Of a stretch of 64,000 bases of DNA, positions 35,281 through 44,987 are shown in pieces. A model generated the notes under the pieces. The model was not told where the DNA came from. It did not search any database and was given only the letters and a program-made list of their open reading frames with translations. Position 1 is the first letter of the stretch. The number at the start of each line of letters is the position of its first letter. This DNA comes from Calonectria ilicicola (taxonomy: Eukaryota > Ascomycota > Sordariomycetes > Hypocreales > Nectriaceae). Where the stretch lies: positions 2,790,001 to 2,854,000 of the forward strand of contig CP085827.1 of NCBI GenBank assembly GCA_020809705.1. The letters run 5' to 3'. Made by a program: the position numbers and the translations under genes.

Positions 35281-36135
35281 CTATCGCCAGCCCATAAGCT
35301 CATGGGAAGAGAATGACAGGACAAACACTCTTCCTGAATTGCAACCAATCACAATACTGTTCCCTGAAAACGCTATTTTACCGTAACGACACTCGGCCGG
35401 TAGCCGGAACAAATCCTTTCCACGGTACAAAATCCAAGAAATGTTGTCGTTGCTGTCGAGTCCAAGGAGGGGATGAGAATCTGTGGAAATGGGAGACTTC
35501 TGCGACTTGACTGACCGATGAACCAGAGGAATTACCCCAGCATCTGTGACAAGGCCGGTATCATCGGCCGTAAAGGAGAGCACTCGCGGAAGACGCCCTA
35601 GGTAATTCACGTGGCCACATGTGCCCGTGTCCACGCTCCAAATCCGTACTGTCTTGTCCTCAGAGACCGATGCCACAGCCTTCGAATCGTGTGAAAAAAC
35701 AACCGAATGGACATAAGAGCTGTGGCCTTCCAATGTCTGTACGCACTGACCCGTCTCTACCTTCCAGATCCGTACCGTCTCGTCCTCAGAAGCCAATGCC
35801 ACAATCTTCGAGTCGTATGAGAAGACCACGCGATAGACCCAGCCCCCATGGCCTTCCAGGGTATGGACGCACTGACCCGTCTCCACCTCACGCCTCGAGG
35901 GGGCCCGGCCGGCGGCTTCTTCTTCGAGGATATAATTGGCGAGGAGTTTCTCTTGTACGGGCGATAGTAGCTGTGCTTGTTCTTGCGCTTTATATGCGTT
36001 TTGCGCGCCCTTTTTGCGAGTACGTATCGAGGACTCGCTTTTGGCGTACTGCTTTGCGAGTTTGCGAATTGCTTCACCATTTGCGTGCCTTTCGAGAATT
36101 TCGGCATATCTATTTTCTTTTCTTAAAGCAGCCAT
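35281..36135 (-). CDS. Chimeric ORF: transposase-type HTH N-terminus joined to WD40 repeats
   Basis: One uninterrupted 284-residue frame. Residues 1-45 (NRYAEILERHANGEAIRKLA...SSIRTRKKG) resemble the psq-type helix-turn-helix that opens fungal pogo/Fot1 transposases. Residues 57-83 (LSPVQEKLLANYILEEEAAG) match the beginning of the following CENP-B-type HTH. At about residue 84 the sequence changes to WD40 repeats: GQCVHTLEGHGGWVYRVVFS...VRIWKVETGQCVQTLEGH...VRIWSVDTGTC (two repeats, 86-170). A C-terminal domain of the kind ending NACHT-WD40 NLR proteins follows (DSNDNISWILYRGKDLFRLP, NSIVIGCNSGRVFVLSFS). There is no NACHT domain and no DDE nuclease. It could be an expressed fusion or a transposon fragment joined to an NLR remnant; the open frame across the junction is seen, function is not. 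Confidence 0.6.
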   Translation of the reverse strand: MAALRKENRYAEILERHANGEAIRKLAKQYAKSESSIRTRKKGAQNAYKAQEQAQLLSPVQEKLLANYILEEEAAGRAPSRREVETGQCVHTLEGHGGWVYRVVFSYDSKIVALASEDETVRIWKVETGQCVQTLEGHSSYVHSVVFSHDSKAVASVSEDKTVRIWSVDTGTCGHVNYLGRLPRVLSFTADDTGLVTDAGVIPLVHRSVKSQKSPISTDSHPLLGLDSNDNISWILYRGKDLFRLPAECRYGKIAFSGNSIVIGCNSGRVFVLSFSSHELMGWR

Positions 36136-36334
36136 AGTGAAAATTTCAGTCGATTTGGATAAAAATTGACGATGTTGTGGAGGAACGAATGACTCTTAAT
36201 TTCTCTATTTAATGAGGGTCTAAAGGTTGGTCTTTTATAGTTAAAGTCTGCTGCCAGAGCTGAGACTTCTATGTGTTTGATCCTTCGGATAGTCTCTATC
36301 CGGCTCGAATAACCCCTATCCGTGTCATACTATT
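36136..36334. other. Upstream region of the chimeric ORF
   Basis: Short spacer before the piggyBac-like remnant. No gene recognised. Confidence 0.4.
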
Positions 36335-37510
36335 GAATGAGCGACCTGATCTTGACAGGCATCCATCAGGAATTAATGCAGGATAAGAACGATGACGGCA
36401 AGATCAAGAAAGTGTACGAATTTAATACGGTCAAGGCTATACCGACTCCTGATAATCAGGTACTGACTTCAGATACTGTTCAATGAGAAACCCTTACTAA
36501 TTTGTCTTCGTGCCGTATCCCTAGGTCAACCAAATCGCTTGGAAAGACAACAAGCTTGTGTTATTCTTGACCACCGTGTTCACTGGTGCCGACGATGAGC
36601 GTGTCATACGGCAGAGGAAGAAGCCCGTCGTCAGGAAAGTCAGAAGCCAGGCCGATTGTCACATCGTATGAGGAAGGCCGCTCTGATACACGGGCTGTCT
36701 GACCAAGAAGGATCAAACTTGGATGAAATAGATAGTGAGGAATTCTCCGCCACAGCTTACGAATACGAGGATCTGTTGAACAGAAAGCATATGTTGGGGT
36801 GTCACGTGCGGGTCAGGGGTCTTTAGATTACACATAGAGACAGTAGATCATTCAGGGGCAGGCAAAAAACAACAACAAAAACACGAATACACTGATTTGG
36901 GATCAATGGACCGAATACACGTACTGTCTGACAGGATCCAAGGAAGGATAAAACGGACCAACTTCAGTCACTCATTCAGTTAGATATGAAGAGCTTCAAC
37001 GCACAGTCAACATCGCTCGTAAATGTGACCCCGATACGCCGTTTTTGTGGTGAAGAAGGTGTTAAGATGATCAATATACCGACAGTGGCTGCTGAGTACA
37101 ACGACGAAATGAATCACGTTGACCGTGGTGACAAATTGAGGTCATATTATAAGTATGATCATTTCCTACGCGGGGGTGCTCGGCAGGCACCTTGCTGGAC
37201 CTTCCTCCTTGATGTGGCCTTTGTTGATAGTTATATTGCTCAACTTCACGGGAAGCCAAAGTGGAAGAGATGTACGACTCACAGAAAGTGGCGAGAGTGC
37301 ATTTACAACGAATTATTTAACGCCTACTGTCATGACAGTCAGACAAGTAAGCGTTACCGACCAGGAGACGAGAGGGACCTGCGAGACGCCAATTTACAGA
37401 GGGAACACATCAATCGCGAGGTCAATCATGTCGACCGTCATGTCAAATCCGACTGCTTGATCTGTCAGGGTTGTCGGCAGGGGCAGCTAAGAGCAAGAGG
37501 TCAGAAGTGA
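36335..37510 (+). pseudogene. Decayed piggyBac-like transposase
   Basis: The first segment (LTGIHQELMQDKNDDGKIKK...) reaches a plausible intron 36460-36524 (GT...CTAG with an ACTAAT branch) and continues VNQIAWKDNKLVLFLTTVFT, the beta-strand around a DDE_Tnp_1_7 core. It then meets stops near 36.67-36.75 kb. From 36986 a long frame reads TVAAEYNDEMNHVDRGDKLR, YYKYDHFLRGGARQAPCWTF, LLDVAFVDSYIAQLHGKPKW, the conserved C-terminal half of fungal piggyBac-type transposases, ending with a CLICQGC cysteine motif. The middle is broken and the N-terminus is not visible, so it is inactive. No terminal repeats were identified. Confidence 0.72.
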
Positions 37511-37620
37511 AACCTGATGAAGCAATATTGCAGGAGTGAGAGGTGATATGTTGTTGAAAGGTCTAAGTTACATGTATCTGAGAGGAGCGCAGCTCCTTAC
37601 ATAGTATCCACATCCGCCAC

Positions 37621-37869
37621 CAGCAGATTGGACCACCTTAGTCATACGGTCTCAACACATTTTACCCCATGTCGGCCGTCGTGACAATTTTCTGGAAAAT
37701 TTTGCTTGACCCTCTAGATCCCCAAGCATCAGAAGATCTACAGCTCATCAGGTCTGTCCCGGAACTGTTGAGGACACTCCCACAGGACTTGGCAGAGGCG
37801 AGAACTGGTGCATTCTTGGCCATGGTAGACGACTTTATTGCCAAGCTGACCCGGCCGTCGAGATGTTGA
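37621..37869 (+). pseudogene. C-terminal remnant of a fungal-specific transcription factor
   Basis: The frame reading NTFYPMSAVVTIFWKILLDP, then QASEDLQLIRSVPELLRTL and FLAMVDDFIAKL, resembles the last helices of the fungal_trans/MHR domain (membrane-like aliphatic helix, then a DLxLL helix). It ends at a TGA at 37867-37869. No zinc cluster or upstream exons could be found between here and the piggyBac remnant, so it is probably an orphan fragment. Confidence 0.35.
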
Positions 37870-38027
37870 ATCCTTGGCAATGTTGTGTGAGATGGAACGA
37901 ATCAGTAATGGTAGATTAAGCTTCACCAATTCGATATTAGTTAAATTACAGGAGGCGAAAGGAATATTTTTTATCTCCGTAGAGAAACGTCACCGACGCA
38001 AGGGCGCATCGGGGGTATTGCAGCCCG

Positions 38028-39270
38028 CTAATACAGCTTATCGTACGTGTAACAAAGGAAGCTGTTTCGGATATCCATGACGTCCCTGATGGGGACGGTC
38101 ACATTGACAGTGGTACCAACGTGAACCTTGTCATCAAGAGTGACATTCCGGCCGAGCTCGTTGGTGTAATCGTGGGGGATCACGGGACCCGATATGTCTT
38201 GAAGGCGCGCCTTGAGGTTTCTCGTCTGCCAAGACCACCAGACCCGGTCGAGGTTGGTATGGTGGAGGAAGAAAAGGGGTCTCCAGCTGCTGGACATTAG
38301 CAACCAGCAGAAAGCCGAGGGGGTGACAACTCACGGCTCGCCCAGGTATCAGTTAAAGTGCCATACAGACCACCGACGGCCGGGTGTCCAGCGGCATGGA
38401 GTAAGGTCTCGGTGAGTTTGCTAAAATGTCCAAAACTGGGCTGTGCCATCCCGTCTGCCACATTGCTTGGATTGGCACAGTTGACAAACAGGGAGGGCAC
38501 AAAGTCTCGCCGCACACAATATTCATTGTACTTGGTGCTGAACCCGGGGCCAATATGGATGGACATATTTGCGAAGGGGCCGTCGGGAATGCACCCACCT
38601 CCAGTGTGGTCGGACACCGGGGCGGGAACGCCTCCGGCCGTTACAACCATTCCAGGTTGCGGATCCTCGAATGTACCAGGAATGTATTTGCCGTTACCAC
38701 CAAAACCAGTTTTCGGGTCCCAGATCTCTGATTTGAACATGTCTTCTGTGCTGTTGGCGTCGAGAGACCAATCCCAGTACGGTTGAGCTCCGCTGTAACC
38801 GCAGGCACGGAGCTCCTTCTCGTATGCCCACATTAATAAGCGATGCCAAGGATAGAAAAAGCCCTACGCCGTTGAGACCAGTGATCAGTTCGAAGGCCAA
38901 ATGTTCCATACGAGACAGATCTTACCACGAAGTGATTGGCATCAGTCTGGAGGATATGGTCCCCCAGAAAATCTTCGAAGCGATTGACTGCACCAGGGAG
39001 GTCCTTCTTGGACGTCAATGCTGGTTTTTTCATCAAACAGTGAACCGCCTTGATGTACGACATCCGGTCCCGTATGGGGAGCGTGCGCCTGTGTAAGATT
39101 AGAACCACTTGCGCAGTAGCCGCGGGTATCTCAAGTGTTACGTACCATTCTTTTCGGACCACAGGCTTTTCACATCCCTGCTGTCTAGTCGGTAGGTGAG
39201 AAACAAGAGGCACTGCGCCAAGCGGCCAGACAAAGGAAAGGCATAACAGAAGTCCGAGCCAAAACTTCAT
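38028..39270 (-). CDS. Secreted tyrosinase (type 3 copper protein)
   Basis: Exons 39270-39146, 39088-38926, 38863-38335 (or 38331) and 38289-38028 code for about 359 residues. MKFWLGLLLCLSFVWPLGAV is a signal peptide. Copper site A: His in FLGDHIL, His in ANHF and His in FFYPWHR (H-x8-H spacing). Copper site B: LLHAAGH (H-x3-H) and LFFLHHTNLDRVWW. PYWDWSLD is the usual fold motif. All six copper ligands are present, so an o-phenol/catechol oxidase is likely, acting outside the cell. The last intron is problematic: its strong donor GTGAGT (38334) leaves the CuB exon one base out of frame with every nearby AG. A weaker GTTGTC donor at 38330 (41-nt intron) restores the frame. It may therefore be intact with an odd intron, or frameshifted. 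Confidence 0.8.
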
Positions 39271-40329
39271 ATCGACTGGTTGTAGAAGTGATACTAGAGA
39301 GAGTAAGTATAGCGAGTGAGATTTAATAGAGATAAGATAGACTTGGGTAGTTCTACCGGTATGCTTTCGTTCATAAAGTATTACGAGATAGTGGAAGCCA
39401 CCATATATATAATAGCTTATTTGGAATGCCTGAACAAGTTGGCCCATCATAAATGCCAAGACGGCCTCGGGTTCTGACCTCAGTCCGAAAAGACACAAAA
39501 GAACACCAGAGAAAGAGGATGGTTCTGTGGCCCAGACCCGGGCTACCGCTGAGTCAGCGTGTTATGATTCAAATTGGGGCTTAGACCGAGGGCTGAAAAA
39601 AAAGCCTGCCACAATTCCGAAGCCATCATTATCAAAAGTGTGCCCCTTGACATGGTCCTCGGTACTTAGTCCTTGCCGTAACCCGGACATTACCAACTAT
39701 CGGCCCCGTCTGAAGCCCCGATTTGCTGATCAATTGAACACTGCAACGTCATCATCCGTGGGCAGCCACTAGGCCGCACGCGAGAAGCTGTTTAACATTA
39801 GGAGATTCGGGGTGAATGTGTGCGAGGGCCTAGAATCACCGGGGGCGGGTCCAACAAGCCGAGAATGTAGCGGCGTTTCCGGGTCTATCCCTTTCCGACT
39901 CAACAATACACAGGAGAACCAGCACACAAGCATCACCGGCGTTTCCGAGGATCTAATGCTTTAATCGAAGTTATGCTTGAGCCTAGGTTGGGTGGGGTGC
40001 TGCCAAGAGCAGCATTCCTATTATTTCCCATCTATTAGGCGGCTTTCTGGGCATCTACTATTAATGCAGGCTAGTACATCAACGGGCGACTTCTTGTACT
40101 GTACAGTATGAATTGAATACCTGCTCTGTGTAAGCGGGTTGTCCCTGACAACCTTAATTAATGATTCTATCCCGATATTGTGATATTCGCATGGCGTTGC
40201 CCAGGGAAATGACTGGCTCAGCCTCGGCTGTGCTGAAAATCGATATCGAGAGGGGTCGATACGATATTGATCGACGATACAAATCGATATACATATCGAT
40301 GACCACCCTGAGAAAGGGAGAGGGAGGAA
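39271..40329. other. Intergenic/promoter region of tyrosinase and repeat debris
   Basis: No convincing gene. Near 40.19-40.31 kb a cluster of ATCGATA-type words (ATCGATATCGAG, TACGATATTGATCG, ATCGATATACATATCGAT) stands out. Confidence 0.4.
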
Positions 40330-42060
40330 GCCGAGAGACATCAGCCAGATCAAATGCTACAATTGTGACGAGTATGGGCATTATTCGTCTAACTGCGAAC
40401 GGCTAAAGAAGCCAAGGAGTCAAGGTAAGAAACAGGTTAACATAGTCCAGAACCAGGGCTCCCACTGGAACGGCGCCCAGGGCCGTAATAAAATCAGCGC
40501 CCCGACGCCGCGATAAGATTTTAGTGGGTCACCCCGTCTTTTCATTGGCCGCCAGCAGGCACCACGGGCTTCAAAGGAACCAGACGTACCCCTGCCATCA
40601 CAGCCAACACCATTGCCGTCGCCGTCACTACCGCTAGGCCAGGCAGCTCAAGTGTTACCGTACTATCACCTGAGGCTATATATCAACGGTATGTCAAAGC
40701 AAGAGCTGCATGATAGGAGAGCCAACCTGCTGGAAGCCTCAAGACCAATCAGGCATACGCGGGGCAATGAGTCTTCCGCAGTGATACAGTAAGGAAATGT
40801 AAAATTAGTGCTAGGATTACAAACAAATAGGTCAGTGCTATCATTTGCCACAAGGAGGACGATGAAAATGGATGAGGGAAGAAATCATAGCTGATATTGA
40901 CTAGGACTTTGAAGAGCTTAGACGCACCGATGCTCAGGTCAATTATGAGCTAGAGGACAACTCCAAGGAAAATACTAGACACGACATGGCGGATATTTTT
41001 ATGGAAGCCGAAGAGGACATGAGGATTCAAGAAGCACGTTATTCTTGAGCTTAACTATGTTAGTTTTATCTATCGTGGTTTGTCTGCCGATACTCGTTCC
41101 AGCAGCTGTTTGCTGTGGTGTTGCTGCGGCTGGCGGCCAATCAAAAGACGGTGTGACCCACTAAAATCTTATCGCGGCGCCTGGGCGCCGTTCCAGTGGG
41201 AGCCTAGAACTAGGACGACGAAGAGGCACCTCGAGCCATCAGAACGACCACATCTGATCACAAGAACCTCAGGTGGACACCTTGCTATGACGGCAAATGT
41301 ATCGAAGACTTGGACGAAAAAGTATTCAATGCTACCTTCCCGAAACCTACCAAGGAACCCGAGCCTTCACGAGCACGTACGGTGGCCATGGTACGAAGGA
41401 CTCCAGCGGAGAAATATCCTGAAACTAGCGACGAAGAGAGCAACCCTGATCTGTACGAACAAGAACACTCCGAAGACGACTCCAAGGCACAGTCCGAACA
41501 AGCCTCAGAATATCTGTCGGATACGGACGGAATCACGAGTAAAAATCCCGATTCTTGACGGAACGAACCCTGAGAGGGGAAAGAAGCTCGACAACTGCAG
41601 GATCTGATGACCACAATGGTTGTCAAAAATGGGTCGAGGAACACGAACAATGGGGTAAAAATCTATTCGGGGTGCTTACACAAATGTATCCCAAAGAGAT
41701 TGAACGCATCAAGGGTGACCGACGATGGGAAGAATGCCCCCACGAACAGTTCAAGTACATCTGACGGAAAAACTGGCGGCATTCCATCGAAGGATGAAGC
41801 GCATCCGCCAGGAATACCCGGAACCAGAAAATTCAGCCGGGGTGTACGACTACGGGATTATCTACGGAGAAACATTGCAAAGAAAATCACGCCCAACGAC
41901 GCGGGGGGACACGATGTCCATTCATGGCGAGAACAAAGGACAAATTTACGTACGCATAATCGAAATGCATCTAAGGGGGTTCAACCTCAAAGAAGAAAGG
42001 GGAACGACAGTTGGAGACGGAGAGTGGTACCTCCCACTACGAAAACAAGCCCCTGACAAA
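40330..42060 (+). mobile_element. Degenerate LTR-retroelement fragment with Gag zinc knuckle
   Basis: A frame near 40349-40410 reads CYNCDEYGHYSSNCERLKK, a Gag-type zinc knuckle (C-x2-C-x4-H-x4-C), followed by a basic, Gln-rich tail. Downstream, an acidic frame 41310-41558 (PAEKYPETSDEESNPDLYEQ) and frames at 41555-41764 and 41725-42096 look coding-like but are split by stops and frame changes and match no domain I can name. Unlike the AT-rich blocks, composition is normal, so RIP did not drive this decay. Boundaries are uncertain; no LTR pair was found. Confidence 0.5.
40457..41204. repeat. Imperfect inverted duplication
   Basis: Arm 1 (about 40457-40564) and arm 2 (about 41115-41204) are reverse complements, sharing GGCTCCCACTGGAACGGCGC and GCGATAAGATTTTAGTGGGT. 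Arm 2 lacks about 24 nt present in arm 1. The loop is about 550 nt. Confidence 0.75.
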
Positions 42061-42701
42061 CTCGTCTTTGGAAGCGACATGGTGGGTGAATGGTGAACAT
42101 CCTAGCAAGCGGAGGTACCTTCATAGAAGGCACGGCCGGCTCCACACTCCCCGCTTCTCGGCAACTGTGGATGCCGCAGATCTGGAGCCATCTTTAAAGT
42201 ATCCGAGTGTCGAAACGCGGGCTTGGCAAGGTTCCTTTAACGACATAGACTCGCTCTAATGGTAGTTTCCTACTCAGGTAGGAGTGTAAGGGGCGTTTCC
42301 CATTCCAGGGCTAAAAGAGCCATAGGTAGATAAATATCGTGTCTGAGGGCGACGCCTGCTCCAGGACTGGTGGTTACCTCGTCGTAGGTAATGATTTGAG
42401 GGGACCAATTGCCAAACTGAGTAGAGCAAGTATGCTGAGAGACATTCCTTTTCCGAGAATTACAACCCCGCGTGATTCTGGCTCTAACAACTGTGGTACC
42501 CGACGGCCTTCGCATGAATTGGTAACGATGTACAAACCGGAGCGGAGAATTACCAAGACTACGACTCTAATGTACAGTCGACTGACCCTGGCAACGAGGT
42601 CGTTATAAACCCTACTATCCCTCCCGCTCTCAGAGGTGTGACTAGAGTAGCCTTGGTATATGACTCCATTGTACTATTGAATACTGTCCAAAATTGACGA
42701 A
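42061..42701. other. Intergenic region upstream of the P450
   Basis: No recognisable protein features; probable promoter of the P450 plus tail of the retroelement debris. Confidence 0.45.
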
Positions 42702-44422
42702 ATGCCCTCATTCACCGAGATAATTGGCCGCATTTTGCAGGATACTAGCGCTACTGCGGCCTGCTCTGTCGTTCTCGGTATCCTCCTTGTTAACTACTTA
42801 GCTAAGGTACACCACCAGGGAATCGTCCCGTATACCTCATCAGGTTCAGTCATATAGCTAATCGCAATGCTCTCAGGCTGTGTATCGGTTGTTCTTCCAC
42901 CCTCTACGCTATGTCCCGGGTCCTTCTTTGGCAAAGGTGACGAGTCTATACTTTGCCCCATCGACATTCAAGAGTGACCGCGTTTACGTTAGTTTCCCTC
43001 TTCGTTGCATATCCGCTTGAGGCTAACTATCTACGGGCTATAGAGATTGAGAGACCTCCACAATAAATATGGCCCTGTTGTGCGCGTTGGGCCCAACGAG
43101 GTCTCACTCTCTGACTGGAGGATGTACCGACGTATCTACACCGAAAGAACAGCCTTGAAGGACCCGAAGTTCTACCTCCCATTTTCCTTTCTCGGACATG
43201 GAAATATCTTTTCTGTGACGTGCGTACGCCACCTCTCTGAATTTGCCCTGACTAACCTGATTCCAGGGACGCTGCGGACCATTCCGGGCGGCGAAAACTT
43301 GTAGCAAGAACTTTTTCTCAACAAGAGATTACTCTTCATGTTTCCAACATCTTGGAAAGAACAGACGTGCTTATTAACCGCCTTCTTCAGTACGCTTCAG
43401 ACTCTCCCACTCAGACGGCCAACGCCTACGACCTATTTGGAGCCTGGGGAGTGGAGATCATATGCAAGATTCTCACTAATGCCGAAATTCCTCACGATCC
43501 AAGTCAAACGATCCAGACACTCGAGGCACTAGAGTCGAGCCCTCCCACGTTCTTTGCCAACATCCTTATGCCTTGGCTGCAGACATTTAGGTATAGAACT
43601 AGTATACCTGGGCTTCTGGGTCGTGCGTATAGAGCATTCGCCGAGTGGGAGGCAAGAACGAGTAGCATGTTGAAGGAATACCAGAGTCAGGATCGAGACC
43701 CTGACGACAAGAGGCAATTTGGTGCAGAGTCTCTTCTAGCAGCCACCAACAAGCATATTGGCCGAAGCTATCACTTTCGTGAGGCTCTGGAAGAGGCTAT
43801 GGGTATTCTCTTGGCTGGAAGCGGCGTCAGCGGCCACACGTTTCTCTACCTTATCTATGCTTTGGCTCGTCCTGAGGGGCGGCGTATTCAAGAGAGGTTG
43901 CGAGAAGAGTTGCGGGGGGCCGGTGACTCCCTTTCCGAGCTCACTGCCTTACCCTACCTCAACGCCGTCATCAAGGAGACTTATCGGGTGTTTCCGGCTA
44001 TTATGTCTACCCTACCACGAATCCTTGGCCAGCCTCTTGAGATTATGGGCACTGACATAATACTCCCGCCCGGCACTATCGTCGGCATGCAGAACTGGGT
44101 TCACCACCGCGACCCTATTCTGTTTCCAAAGCCAGATATGTTCATACCCGAGCGGTGGCTCCAAGGCCACGAGATGAGTCGAGGCATCAACCTCGACGAT
44201 GCCAACGCCGCTTTGACGCCATATAGCGTAGGCTCGAGGAATTGCATGGGGCAGACGCTGGCTAAGACGGAGCTTTACCTTGCTGTGCCACGTTTTGTAA
44301 GGCGACTGGATTTCACGCTGAGCAGCAAGATGAAGCTAGATGACATGCATATGAAGGACATGCTGGCCGTTCAGCCGAAAGGGCAACGCTTCTTCTTGGA
44401 CTTGAAGCCCGTGGCCAACTGA
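42702..44422 (+). CDS. Cytochrome P450 monooxygenase, membrane-anchored
   Basis: Four exons (42702-42806, 42877-42987, 43044-43219, 43267-44422) encode 515 residues in consistent phase. A hydrophobic N-terminal anchor (AACSVVLGILLVNYLA) and proline-rich HPLRYVPGPSLAKV hinge place it on the ER. Conserved P450 elements: NKYGPVVRVGPNEVSLSD, GRRKLVARTFSQQ (C-helix region), KETYR (ExxR), IPERWL (PERF-type) and the haem loop YSVGSRNCMG with the thiolate Cys codon at 44243-44245. The first haem-loop position is Tyr instead of Phe. The I-helix reads LLAGSGVSGHTFLYL and lacks the usual acid-Thr pair, hinting at an unusual oxygen-activation environment. Frames are intact, unlike the neighbouring MFS and monooxygenase genes. 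Substrate unknown; secondary metabolism or detoxification is plausible from context. Confidence 0.88.
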
Positions 44423-44987
44423 TGATGCGGGAACCACAAACACTCAGTCTCTTGAGACAATTGACCTCATGCGAGGAGAAAGGGGAGATACTTGCAGTTA
44501 AGGTTTCTATATTAACGTTGTTCAACCAACCTTAGAATTCCTTGAAACCCCCAGCGAATCCCCCTGGGTATTTCTGGCCCTTTACCTTCACCGGTGGAGG
44601 GTTTCGTTGAGTTCGTGAGATGTTTCCGATTGAACCCACAGAGAATAGCTAGTGCCTAGTCAATGCCGCCATCAACTGCAGTAGAGTTGATTTTTCTCTC
44701 CCACTTTACCGGGGCCCCAATGTGGAAGGTATTTTAGGCTGGCTATCTTCCGATGGACTTGACAAGAAATTTGCATGATACTGCGGGAGACGTAGAACAT
44801 GCGGCGAGTTGGTAAGTCACTAACATCCATAGTTTTATTTTCTACAGTGTTATGCACACGGACCTAGTTTGTTTCCCAAGCACCGGTCATATAAAGCCAT
44901 TACGCCGCCATATGTTATCAAATCTCACGGCCAATTAACACTGCCTCCTCGCTTCTGTCAACGAGCCACAAAACCTCCAGGCATCAT
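44423..44987. other. Convergent intergenic region
   Basis: Between P450 and MFS 3' ends. No gene seen. Confidence 0.5.

Noticed and set aside
35619..36137. Plus-strand 172-codon ORF overlapping the chimeric gene
   Set aside because: Antisense shadow of the transposase/WD40 frame, low-complexity Pro/Ser/Arg translation.
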